A stretch of 64,000 nucleotides of DNA from Mycolicibacterium iranicum. Lineage in GTDB: Bacteria; Actinomycetota; Actinomycetes; Mycobacteriales; Mycobacteriaceae. The translations under genes were made by a program, and so were the position numbers. The notes under the pieces are model-generated. The model was not told the DNA's origin and made no database searches. It was given only the letters and a program-made list of their open reading frames with translations. Numbering within the stretch: position 1 is the first letter of the stretch; each line of letters begins with the position of its first letter. This document shows, in pieces, positions 7,086 to 15,413 of this stretch. The stretch lies in assembly GCF_001650495.1 (NCBI RefSeq), contig NZ_LWCS01000030.1, forward strand, positions 19,001-83,000, written 5' to 3'.

Positions 7086-9986
7086 ATGGCCGCGCGTAGC
7101 AGCCGCTTGCGCCTGCGCCCTTACCAGCGCGACGCGGTGACAGCGATCGACGTCGACGAGGAGCGTGCCCTTGTTGTCGCCGCATGTGGCACGGGGAAGA
7201 CTTTGATGGCCGCCCACGCGGCGGCAAAGCTGCTTCCTGATGGGCCAGCGGCCGTGCTGGTCGTTTTTCCCACCCTCGGCTTGCTGGAGCAGACTTACCG
7301 CACTTGGCGGCGTGAGGCGCCGTTTGTGTTCGACGCGCTGGCGGTGTGTTCAGCGCACCTACGCGACACCGAGGACATCCGCAGCGGCGAGCTGTCCATT
7401 GCCAGCACGACGTCACCTCATAAGCTCATTGAATGGCGTCACGAGGTGTCTGGTGTCGGGGTGGTGTTTTGTACGTATCAGTCGTTGCCGGTCATCGCTG
7501 CGGCCCATGCCGAGGGGATGGCGGCGTGGGAGGTCACCGTGTTCGATGAGGCGCACCGGACTGCGGGGCTCAAGGGCAAGCCGTTCGCCGCCGCGCTTGA
7601 TGACAGGCTGATCCCCGCGGCGCATCGGCTGTTCTTCACCGCGACACCGAAGGTGCACAGTGGTCCGCGCACTCGCGGGGGCAAGCCGCGACGGCGTTCG
7701 GTGGCCTCCATGGATGACCCTGAGTTGTACGGACGGCAGGTCTTCACCTTGCCCACCCGGGCCGCTATCGAGCAAGGGATTCTGTCACCGTTCAAGGTCG
7801 CGGTCATTGCGGTGGCTGATAGCGCGGTGTCGTCAGCGCTCAAGGATCTGCGGATGATCAGTTTGGCGGCCGGCGAGGATGGTGCAGCCCGCGCCGATCA
7901 TGTCGCCTCCTCGATCGCGCTGACCCAGGCTGCCGCTGATTACGGGTTGTCCAGCGTGCTGGCGTTTCACAATACGATTGCCGCAAGTTCAGAGTTTGCA
8001 GCCACTTTTCGCCGCACTCACGCGCTGTTGACGGCCAGGGGCCTTGTCCGTGACGGTCGCGCCGCGAAGGTCATCCATATCGACGGCTCCACCAAGCTCA
8101 GTGATCGGCTGGCCGCCACGCAGACGTTGGCTATTCACGACCCTGCGCGGTGGAACATGGTCACCAACGCCCGCTGTTTGACCGAGGGCATCAATATCCC
8201 GGCTCTGGATGCCGTGTTCTTCGCCGAGCCGCGATCGTCGGAGGTTGATGTGGCCCAAGCGGTCGGCAGAGCTATCCGCAAGAACCCCAATCATGACCGG
8301 CCCGCCCTCATCGTCCTGGCCGTCACAGTCGATGACAGCCAGGACGCCGAAACGGTCATCGACATAAGCGAATTCAAACGCGTGCGCCAGGTCCTTGCTG
8401 CGCTGCAGAGCCACGATCCGACACTGAACCGCGATCTCGGACTGGTCCGGCAGCGCCTGGCTGACGGTCCTAGCGCCGATGATGTCACCGACATCGAGAC
8501 CGATATCCTAGATATCCACCTCCCCGCGAAATTGCCGAAGAAGCTTGCCGCACAGTTTTTTAGCGCTTTCAGCGTTCACACCGTCGACTCGCTGACTCGG
8601 CAGTGGGACCAGCATTACCAGGCCGCTCGGGCATTCGCCGCCGAACACGGTCACTCCAACGTGCCCCGCCGGCACCTGGCCCCGTCTGGCGCCGATCTCG
8701 GCACCTGGATTCAGCATCAGCGCACCCGGTATTCTCAGGGCCGTCTTCTTGCCCACCGCGTCGAACTTCTCGAGAGCCTGCCTGGATGGGCATGGAACCA
8801 GCATGAAGCCATTTGGAACCAGCGATTCAACGCGCTCACGGACTTCATCAAGGCCCATGGCCACCCGTACCCGGACTATAAGTACCGCACGCCCGCTGGG
8901 GATGCGCTGGGCATATGGGTCCAAAATCAGCGCGCCGCCTACAAATTGGGGCGTATGCCAGCGCGCCGCGTAGAACTGTTCGAGTCGCTGCCGGGTTGGA
9001 CGTGGGATCCGCTCACAGATCAGCAGTGGGAGGCCAACTTCGCTGCGTTAGTCCAGTATGGGGCCGAGCACGGACACACCCGCCCACCCGCGGCGTACCG
9101 GGTTGGCGATTTCGCGGTCGGCAATTGGGTGGGGATGCAACGCAGACTTCACAACAACGGAAAGCTGCCCGCTGCACGCGCGAGGCGCCTTGCCGGGCTA
9201 CCCGGGTGGTCGTGGAAGGCACTTGATGACCAATGGGACATCAATTTCGGGGACTTGGCCGTCTATGCCGCCCAGCACGGACATGCCCGGCCGCCGCAGG
9301 CCTACTATGCCGAGTCCGGACTTGCTCTGGGGCACTGGGTTTCCGATCAGCGTCGCCGACGAGCGAAGTTGTCCGATGAGCGCCGCGCGCGGCTGGAATC
9401 GCTGCCCGGCTGGGCGTGGAACCCCGCTGAGGCACAGTGGGAAGAGAACCTAGCCGCTCTGACGGCGTTCGCGGTCGAGCACGGGCACGCCTATCCGCCG
9501 CGTGACACAGGGGATCCCAGGTTGTTCAAGCTCAACAGTTGGGTGGTCACGCTGCGCCGTCCCGGGCGCCGGGACAGAATGGATCCGCAGCGACGCAAAC
9601 AGCTCGAAGCGGTGCCAGGCTGGTCGTGGGATCTCCGCCAGGCATCAACGTGGGATGACTCTTTCGCTGCGCTAGCGGCATTCGCGGCCGAGCACGGCCA
9701 CGCCGACCCACCCGCTGATTACCACTCGCCGGACGGCATTAATGTGAGCGACTGGGTGCGCCAGATGCGTCGGCCTTCGCGCCGCCGAAAGCTGCACCCT
9801 CGTCGGCGCGATCAGCTTGAAGCGTTACCAGGATGGCACTGGGGCATCGCCGAGACTGGACCTGCGCTCGGCGCGAACTCATCGGGGCTTGCGGCCGGGT
9901 CATCGGTCGAGTCCGAGGATGAGGGCCACGGACTTCTCGATGTGGCTCATCGTGGGTCTGTTGAGCGTTCCGAGGTGGCGCAGTAG
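7086..9986 (+). CDS. DEAD/DEAH-box helicase with six C-terminal helicase-associated (HA) repeats
   Basis: 966 residues. Residues 1-490 form an SF2 helicase: ACGTGKT (Walker A), DEAHR (Walker B), FFTATP (motif III) and QAVGRAIR (motif VI). From about residue 506 six repeats of 68-72 residues begin near 506, 577, 647, 716, 784 and 855. Each has W-x-x-x-(F/Y)-x-A-L, a central (E/Q)HGH, a mid W-(I/V) and a closing LPGW-x-W, the HA domain seen in large actinobacterial plasmid helicases and thought to bind nucleic acid. The last 45 residues after the final repeat look random and run antisense through the 3' end of mazF, so the original stop may have been lost. It stands alone, with no nuclease or methylase partner nearby. 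Confidence 0.88.
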   Translation: MAARSSRLRLRPYQRDAVTAIDVDEERALVVAACGTGKTLMAAHAAAKLLPDGPAAVLVVFPTLGLLEQTYRTWRREAPFVFDALAVCSAHLRDTEDIRSGELSIASTTSPHKLIEWRHEVSGVGVVFCTYQSLPVIAAAHAEGMAAWEVTVFDEAHRTAGLKGKPFAAALDDRLIPAAHRLFFTATPKVHSGPRTRGGKPRRRSVASMDDPELYGRQVFTLPTRAAIEQGILSPFKVAVIAVADSAVSSALKDLRMISLAAGEDGAARADHVASSIALTQAAADYGLSSVLAFHNTIAASSEFAATFRRTHALLTARGLVRDGRAAKVIHIDGSTKLSDRLAATQTLAIHDPARWNMVTNARCLTEGINIPALDAVFFAEPRSSEVDVAQAVGRAIRKNPNHDRPALIVLAVTVDDSQDAETVIDISEFKRVRQVLAALQSHDPTLNRDLGLVRQRLADGPSADDVTDIETDILDIHLPAKLPKKLAAQFFSAFSVHTVDSLTRQWDQHYQAARAFAAEHGHSNVPRRHLAPSGADLGTWIQHQRTRYSQGRLLAHRVELLESLPGWAWNQHEAIWNQRFNALTDFIKAHGHPYPDYKYRTPAGDALGIWVQNQRAAYKLGRMPARRVELFESLPGWTWDPLTDQQWEANFAALVQYGAEHGHTRPPAAYRVGDFAVGNWVGMQRRLHNNGKLPAARARRLAGLPGWSWKALDDQWDINFGDLAVYAAQHGHARPPQAYYAESGLALGHWVSDQRRRRAKLSDERRARLESLPGWAWNPAEAQWEENLAALTAFAVEHGHAYPPRDTGDPRLFKLNSWVVTLRRPGRRDRMDPQRRKQLEAVPGWSWDLRQASTWDDSFAALAAFAAEHGHADPPADYHSPDGINVSDWVRQMRRPSRRRKLHPRRRDQLEALPGWHWGIAETGPALGANSSGLAAGSSVESEDEGHGLLDVAHRGSVERSEVAQ

Positions 9987-10259
9987 TCGTCCTCGGGCGA
10001 TGCCTCGGACTGCCCGGCAGACTGCGACGCTGTTGGTGTCGACGCCTTCATCGGGGGTGATCGGTGGCCGGAGGCTTGTCGGTGTGCGCGAACTCGACAC
10101 CGGTATCACCACGACGAGTTCGGTGGGATCTGGATCGCCGGTGAGGAGTTCGTCAGCCGACACGATGACGGCGGGCCGGTGTTTGGCGGGTTCGCCGGGG
10201 CGGCCGGCGCCGAAGGCGACCAGCCACAGTTCGCCCCGGCGGGGATTAGTCGATTCCAT
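9900..10259 (-). CDS. mazF: MazF-type endoribonuclease toxin
   Basis: 119 residues from the ATG at 10259. RRGELWLVAFG, KHRPAVIVSADEL, VVVIPVSSS and VAVCRAVRGIARGRL follow the CcdB/MazF barrel pattern; the RP-V-(L/V)-V motif and the S/T of the IPVSS strand are those of sequence-specific mRNA interferases. It overlaps its antitoxin by 14 bp, and its 3' end overlaps the convergent helicase gene by 87 bp. Confidence 0.85.
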   Translation of the reverse strand: MESTNPRRGELWLVAFGAGRPGEPAKHRPAVIVSADELLTGDPDPTELVVVIPVSSSRTPTSLRPPITPDEGVDTNSVAVCRAVRGIARGRLLRHLGTLNRPTMSHIEKSVALILGLDR

Positions 10260-10482
10260 CGGCGTCGGCCTGTTCCCAGTCGCGGTCCTCCTCGATGACG
10301 GCTGGGTTGGCGGCTTCTGCGCGGGTGGCGGCGCGTTCCTCGGCGAAGGCGGCGTCCCTTTCGGCGCGGTGGGACCATTCGTCGAGGAGTGCGACGACGG
10401 AGATGCCGCGGTCGCGGGCTTGTGCATTGAGGCGATCACGAGTGGTAACCGGTACGCGGATCGTTGTTGTAGGTGTAGACAT
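10246..10482 (-). CDS. mazE: MazE-type (ribbon-helix-helix) antitoxin
   Basis: 78 residues from the ATG at 10482 (MSTPTTTIRVPVTTRDRL). The N-terminal TTIRVPVTTRDRLNAQARDRGISVVALLDEW is a ribbon-helix-helix DNA-binding unit; the acidic, Ala-rich tail should neutralise MazF. An upstream in-frame ATG at 10506 would add eight residues but overlaps the operator. Confidence 0.8.
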   Translation of the reverse strand: MSTPTTTIRVPVTTRDRLNAQARDRGISVVALLDEWSHRAERDAAFAEERAATRAEAANPAVIEEDRDWEQADADGID

Positions 10483-10496
10483 GATCCCAGAATAAA

Positions 10497-10518
10497 CTGT
10501 AGACAACTGTATCTACAG
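10497..10518. promoter_or_regulatory. Operator of the mazEF operon
   Basis: CTGTAGA and TCTACAG arms form an inverted repeat with an 8-bp centre, 15 bp upstream of the mazE start. GTAGACAT recurs inside the first codons. Consistent with autoregulation by the ribbon-helix-helix antitoxin. Confidence 0.5.
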
Positions 10519-10561
10519 GGCTGTTTGGTCTCTTCGGTCCAGCGATCCCGGAACTTAGGGC

Positions 10562-10801
10562 ATGGCGAGGATGGAGTTGCGTCGAACGCGGCATGGCTGG
10601 GAGGAGCCGCCGCCCCCTCTGTACTGCGTAAATGGGCATCCACTACGGGGTGGCGCCGGACGTGTGCTGATCGGAACGCAGCACTGCCAGACGTGTGGCA
10701 TTCACCGTTCGATCTGCTGTCAGAAATGGGAAGAATTGCGTTTGATGCAACAACTGCGCGCCAGAGGAGTGTCAGCATCGCGGCATCTGGGAGGCCGCTG
10801 A
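10562..10801 (+). CDS. Possible small zinc-ribbon-like protein
   Basis: 79 residues; a second ATG is three codons in. The segment LYCVNGHPLRGGAGRVLIG followed by CQTCGIHRSICC resembles the small Cys/His proteins frequent on actinobacterial plasmids (C-x-x-G-H-x-L-x-x-G-R-V-L-x-G ... C-x-x-C). Four or five cysteines and two histidines could bind one or two zinc ions. The end of the frame reaches the boundary of the IS remnant, so the C-terminus may be altered. Confidence 0.35.
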   Translation: MARMELRRTRHGWEEPPPPLYCVNGHPLRGGAGRVLIGTQHCQTCGIHRSICCQKWEELRLMQQLRARGVSASRHLGGR

Positions 10802-10853
10802 ATAATCGGCGTGCCTTCGTGGTGGGGTTGGTGTGAGCTGGGATAATAGGCTA

Positions 10854-11950
10854 CGCGTCCAACAACTCCCGATCCGGCCGCTCCGCACCCTGCACAAACC
10901 AAAAACGCGAACATACTGCCCGGCGCCACCAAATGACCCACCAGGATCCTCGAGCTCACCGTCGCCGAACAAGTCCAGGCGATGATCAGCCATGTTTACT
11001 TCGGGTAGGGGACGGCCGTCGATCCCGGCGTCGGTGATGGCCTCGGTTCTGGTGTTGCAGACGTTGCAGGACCTGTCGGATCGCGAGACCGCTGAGGCGG
11101 TCCGGTGTGATCTGCGGTGGAAGGTCGCTACCGGGATGGCGTTGGACGACAAGGGGTTTGATCCGTCGACGCTGGTGTACTGGCGCAACGACTGGCGAAA
11201 TCGGAGCGGCCGCAGCGGATCAACGACGCGGTACGCGCGGTGATCACACAGACCGGGGTGATGACTGGTCGGCGTAGGCGGGCGGTGGATTCCACGATTC
11301 TGGCTGACGCGGTGGCCACCCAGGACACCATCACCCAGCTGATTTTGGCGATCCGCCGGGTCGGGCGGGTGGTACCCGGGGGCAGCGAGGCCATCGCGGC
11401 GGTGTGCACCGGGCATGACTACAGCCGTGCGGGGAAGCCTCAGATCGACTGGGAGGAACCCGGCGCCAAGGACGCGTTGGTCTCGGCGCTGGTCAACGAT
11501 GCGAACGCCCTGTTGGAGGCACTGGCCGGGATTGACGAGCAGATCGCTGCCGAGGAGATGGTGGCGGCGGCGTTGGCCAAGATGTCGAACCAGCTGAAGG
11601 CTCAGACGGCACCGACGGGCGGTGGCGTATCGGCCCGTCGGGTCGCCCCGGACGGGGTGATCTCCCAGGTCGACCCCGACGCCCGCCATACCCGTAAGTC
11701 ACCTGAGGCACACCGGGATGGGTGTCGGGCGCATGTGGTGGCCGAACCCGAGACTGGGATCATCACCGATGAGGCGTTGACCATGGCCGCCGGAACCGAG
11801 AATTCCGATGCCGCGGTCGCCGAGCAGTTCCTGACCGAGGACACCACCACCAGTGGTGGTGGGCGTGAGTGGTATGGCGATTCTGCTTACGGCACAGTCG
11901 ATTTGCGTGGCGCGATCCGCGATGCCGGCCACGATCTCGAATTCAGTGCG
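10854..11950 (+). mobile_element. IS1182-type transposase remnant (rearranged, frameshifted, truncated)
   Basis: From 10992 the plus strand reads MFTSGRGRPSIPASVMASV ... SDRETAEAVRCDLRWKVATG, characteristic of IS1182-family DDE transposases. Near 11189 one base is missing (AAC/GACTGG), and the frame continues as AKSERPQRINDAVRAVITQTG through WYGDSAYGT before homology ends near 11950. The catalytic C-terminal part and right end are gone. The 5' coding region (10854-10991) is present but on the opposite strand in three consecutive blocks: QGAERPDRELLDA, LVGHLVAPGSMFAFL and ADHRLDLFGDGELED are each reverse-complemented in place. The element is dead. After it, up to 12103, the frame continues as a stretch of unknown origin. 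Confidence 0.75.
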
Positions 11951-12119
11951 AGGTACATGGTGCAACTCATCATCACCGGCCAAGACGCACTCGAACCTTC
12001 GGCGGCCATCGAGGTGACGAGCCGACTCCGCCTCGTCGCGGGCGACAGCACAGCCCGGCCTCCCGAGGGCACGGTGCTGTCTACGCCGGAGGATTCGCGA
12101 TAGTCACCCTTTCCGAGGG

Positions 12120-12788
12120 TCAGAATCGCAGCGTGGCTGGGAGCGATCTGGGACCTCGGTACGAGCCCGGGCCCCCGGTGAGGTACGGGCTACAAGCACT
12201 CGCTAGGCTCTCCAGCGCGATCTTGGCCCGTTCGCGATCTCTATACACAAGGAAATGCAGCACGATACCGTCCAGGGCAGCCAAGATCAGCCGAGCGGTC
12301 TGCTCGATGTCAATACCGCCCGCGGCGACCGTACCCTCGACCGCTGTCCTCAACGCATTGGCGACAAGAGCGCAGTTGCGGTCGTACTGCCGTTGCGCCA
12401 TCCAGTGCGAGTCAGGGTGGCGCAAACAGTAGATCATGAGCTCAAATTGCATCAGCTGGAAGGACGGATCGTCTTCGACGAGGCTCCAGAAGACAAACAG
12501 CGCCTCGCGCACCGCGTTCTCGGGTGTCGAATGTTTCCGAGCCTGCGGGTGTTGCGCATCGCGCCGCAGCGCTTCGACTTGGTCGCCAACGAAATCTATG
12601 ACTGCGCAGATCAATTCGTCTTTGTCCGTGAACGTGTGGTGCACCGAACTTAACGGGAGGCCGGATTGCTCGGCCACCTTGCGGGTGGTCGTCGCTTCCA
12701 ACCCCACGTCGGCGATCACCTCTATCGCCGCGTTGATGAGCTGCTGACGACGTTCGAGGGCGCGCTGTGATCGGAGACTCTTTGACAC
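12120..12788 (-). CDS. TetR-family transcriptional regulator
   Basis: 222 residues. The N-terminal HTH (QQLINAAIEVIADVGLEATTTRKVAEQSGLPLSSVHHTFTDKDEL, residues about 16-60) is typical; the rest is the helical ligand-binding and dimerisation domain. Divergently transcribed from the PapA-like gene, with a large palindrome between them, so it most likely represses both itself and the acyltransferase gene in response to an unknown lipophilic ligand. Confidence 0.9.
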   Translation of the reverse strand: MSKSLRSQRALERRQQLINAAIEVIADVGLEATTTRKVAEQSGLPLSSVHHTFTDKDELICAVIDFVGDQVEALRRDAQHPQARKHSTPENAVREALFVFWSLVEDDPSFQLMQFELMIYCLRHPDSHWMAQRQYDRNCALVANALRTAVEGTVAAGGIDIEQTARLILAALDGIVLHFLVYRDRERAKIALESLASACSPYLTGGPGSYRGPRSLPATLRF

Positions 12789-12809
12789 CTGATCAGCCTA
12801 CCTCTAAGT

Positions 12810-12840
12810 TGGGTCATGTGACCCCGGGTCACATGACCCA
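12810..12840. promoter_or_regulatory. 31-bp perfect palindrome between tetR and papA-like genes
   Basis: Two 15-bp arms (TGGGTCATGTGACCC and its exact complement) flank a single C. Each arm is itself near-palindromic around GGGTCA/TGACCC, so the site could bind two TetR dimers. It lies 22 bp from the tetR start and about 50 bp from the acyltransferase start. Confidence 0.7.
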
Positions 12841-12891
12841 GATATTGTGGGTCGAAGTTGGATCCGCAATGAATCGAGAGGGACTTTCAAA

Positions 12892-14202
12892 ATGGCAGAT
12901 CACCGCGCGACAGCAGCGACCCAATCGCTGATTCGTCCGCTGGACCTGAGCGAGGAGGTGTACGCCAGCTTTGGCAGCTTCGTCGGATACTGCGTTCGTG
13001 CAACTGGGCATATCGATGTCGCGGCGATGACGCGCGCCCTTGCCCAACTGCGATCGTGTTATCCAGTGCTCGCCACCCGAATAGTCCCACTGGGCACCGG
13101 GCGGCACGCTATCACCGCAGAAAGAGACGATGCTGACCCCACCTACGTGACCGTCACCTCGGGGCGCGGCTCACCGCCTCTGCGTGGCTTGACGATGCGC
13201 CAGCAAGACCAAGTGTGCGCCGTGCACATCGCCGAAGGAGAAGGCGATACTACTGTCGCCTTCTTCACCCACCACAGCGTGGCTGACGGGCAGCATTCTC
13301 TGGTCCTTCTCACTCAGCTGTGGTCGATGTACACCGATATCGTTGCCGGACGCCCATCCCCGGCTGTAGCTCCCCACCCGTACCCTGAGTCGGCCGAGGC
13401 CCTGCTGCTGGCACGCGGTTATCTTGACGCTACATCGTCGGGCTCAGTTCCGTCGCCCTGCAGTGACATCAGCGACACCACCGTCGCGAACGACGCTGCG
13501 TCCGCCGAGTTCATCCGGCTGCGGCTGACGCCGGCGCAGACAACACAGCTCATCTCCAACGCCCGGTCGCAGCACACGACCGTGAATGGCGTCATCTCGG
13601 CCGCATTGATTCTCGCCGAAGCACAGGTACGTTCCGTCGACATGGGCGAGATCGCCTACATGTACACCGTCGACCTACGCTCACGTCTGAACCCGCCGGT
13701 GGGACTCACCGAGGGCACGAATGTGATAGCCCCGGTGTTTGCGACAGGGGCCGATGTCGCTGGGGACGGAATGTACGAGATGGCCCGCAAACTCAATACC
13801 AAGCTCGCAGCGGATCTGGACCGAGGCATGATCGCCGAGCTCTTGGGACTAGTGGCGGCACTATCCAATGACGAGTTCCCCGAACTGCCCGCAGTGCTGA
13901 CTCCCGGGGAAACACTGAGCAGCACCAACTGGGGGCGGATACCCGAACTCGTTACCCCGCCGAGCGTTTCGCTCATCGATTTTCACCCAGCATCCTATCA
14001 ACAATGGCAGTCGCCACAGGGACTCGACATCCCCGGCCTGCACATGACAGAAAGCGCGTACATCACCACCTTCAACGGATCCCTGGCCATCGATTTCGCC
14101 AGTTCCGACAATCCTGACCTGGCAGCAGCTCGCGCGGCCGCCACGCGACAACTCCTGACCCCAGAGGACGTGCAGAACGTCGTCGACGACGGCGGAGAGT
14201 GA
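12892..14202 (+). CDS. PapA-type condensation/acyltransferase
   Basis: 436 residues from the ATG at 12892, behind GAGAGGGAC. The condensation-superfamily active site HHSVADG (HHxxxDG) is at residues 127-133, with H128 as expected base. The beginning (SLIRPLDLSEEVYASFGSFVGYCVRATGHID) and the overall length fit mycobacterial polyketide-associated acyltransferases, which move an acyl chain from a carrier to an alcohol such as a diol or trehalose. No polyketide synthase is nearby, so acyl donor and acceptor are unknown; the adjacent cutinase suggests ester or lipid turnover. Confidence 0.8.
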   Translation: MADHRATAATQSLIRPLDLSEEVYASFGSFVGYCVRATGHIDVAAMTRALAQLRSCYPVLATRIVPLGTGRHAITAERDDADPTYVTVTSGRGSPPLRGLTMRQQDQVCAVHIAEGEGDTTVAFFTHHSVADGQHSLVLLTQLWSMYTDIVAGRPSPAVAPHPYPESAEALLLARGYLDATSSGSVPSPCSDISDTTVANDAASAEFIRLRLTPAQTTQLISNARSQHTTVNGVISAALILAEAQVRSVDMGEIAYMYTVDLRSRLNPPVGLTEGTNVIAPVFATGADVAGDGMYEMARKLNTKLAADLDRGMIAELLGLVAALSNDEFPELPAVLTPGETLSSTNWGRIPELVTPPSVSLIDFHPASYQQWQSPQGLDIPGLHMTESAYITTFNGSLAIDFASSDNPDLAAARAAATRQLLTPEDVQNVVDDGGE

Positions 14203-14423
14203 GCCCGCTGCTTACCCTTGAGGTGCAGGCGCTCAGACCCTTGTCTCGGTTGCGGTAACCGCGATCACCAGCTGGCGCTCCGGGGTTGGCCGACGCCGAC
14301 GCCAAGACCCTTCACAGCCCACCAATCCGATCGTGATGCCATGAATCATGCGCCGACCAACCGCAGTCTCGTGGCGCTCGCGATCCCCTCAGCTCACATT
14401 CGAACTCCCACTGGAGAACCAAC

Positions 14424-15206
14424 ATGCATGACACCCGCCTGAGGTCTGGACAACGTAGATTCCGATCGACTTCGCATCCCACCATCGCCGACAAAAAGGC
14501 CGGAACGTTGACGTACGCCGGACGACGCCGCCTACCCCTTCTGCTAACGGTAGCCCTGACGGCCCTCGCGTCGTCGTTGACACTCATCCCCGCGGCGTCC
14601 GCCGACCCCTGCCCAGGAGTCGAGGTGGTCTTCGCTCGCGGCACCTTCGAAGCGCCAGGACCCGGGCAAACAGGACAAGCGTTCGTCGACGCACTGCGCG
14701 CCCATCTGCCCGATGAGTCCGTAGATCTCTACCCCGTGAATTATCCTGCCTCCCTTGATTTTCCCCGGGCGGCCGACGGGGTTGCCGACGCGAGCACCAG
14801 AGTTGCGGCGATCGCCGCGCAATGCCCGGAAACGCAGATCGTGCTCGGCGGGTACTCACAGGGAGCCGCCGTGGCGGCCTACACCACCACCGACGTCGTT
14901 CCGCCGGGATACGCTCTGCCGCCCGGAATTACGGGCCCGCTACCACCCGAGATCGCCGATCATGTCGCCGCCGTAGTGTTGTTCGGCAAACCCACGCAAG
15001 GCTTTGTGCACATGCTCGTCCAAACAGCCCCACCCATTACCATCGGCTCGCGGTATGCCGACCGGACCATCGACCTCTGTATGGTTGGGGACCCGGTGTG
15101 CTCGCCAGACGGCTTTGAACGCTCCGCCCACAGCGCATATCGCACAGCTGGGATGACCACCGAAGCAGCGCAATTCGCTGCCGACAGAGTGCGTCTTCGC
15201 GCCTAA
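14424..15206 (+). CDS. Secreted cutinase-family esterase
   Basis: 260 residues. A signal peptide (hydrophobic RRLPLLLTVALTALASSLTLIPAASA, cut before DPCPGVEVVFARGT) precedes a mature domain of about 200 residues. The nucleophile is S145 in GGYSQG; D223 in GDPVC and H236 in SAHSAY complete the triad, and paired cysteines (DPC/QCPE, LCMVGDPVC) are as in mycobacterial Culp/CFP21 proteins. It should hydrolyse lipid or ester substrates outside the cell. The N-terminus before the signal peptide is unusually long (about 35 residues), so translation may start later than the ATG at 14424. Confidence 0.88.
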   Translation: MHDTRLRSGQRRFRSTSHPTIADKKAGTLTYAGRRRLPLLLTVALTALASSLTLIPAASADPCPGVEVVFARGTFEAPGPGQTGQAFVDALRAHLPDESVDLYPVNYPASLDFPRAADGVADASTRVAAIAAQCPETQIVLGGYSQGAAVAAYTTTDVVPPGYALPPGITGPLPPEIADHVAAVVLFGKPTQGFVHMLVQTAPPITIGSRYADRTIDLCMVGDPVCSPDGFERSAHSAYRTAGMTTEAAQFAADRVRLRA

Positions 15207-15373
15207 GCGGTCCGTTTCACTCCGAGAGTTAGGGCGGCGCAGGCGAAGGAATCTCGGGACGACAGCCACCACCTCGACCGGATTCGATGGTGATTGCCGG
15301 TCAGGATTCTCTTCGCCCCGGCTTTGCACCCACCGAACATTGTGGTGGCACTCACATCGCTGTACGGTACGGA

Positions 15374-15391
15374 GGGTACTGTTAAGTACCC
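15374..15391. promoter_or_regulatory. GGGTACT-N4-AGTACCC operator before the P450 operon
   Basis: Perfect inverted repeat GGGTACT-GTTA-AGTACCC, 22 bp upstream of the P450 ATG. The same arms occur at 21386 and, slightly shortened, at 21412, so one regulator probably controls both transcription units; the TetR protein encoded at 19923-20579 is the best candidate. Confidence 0.65.
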
Positions 15392-15413
15392 GACGTCGAA
15401 AGGGAGAGAAGAC

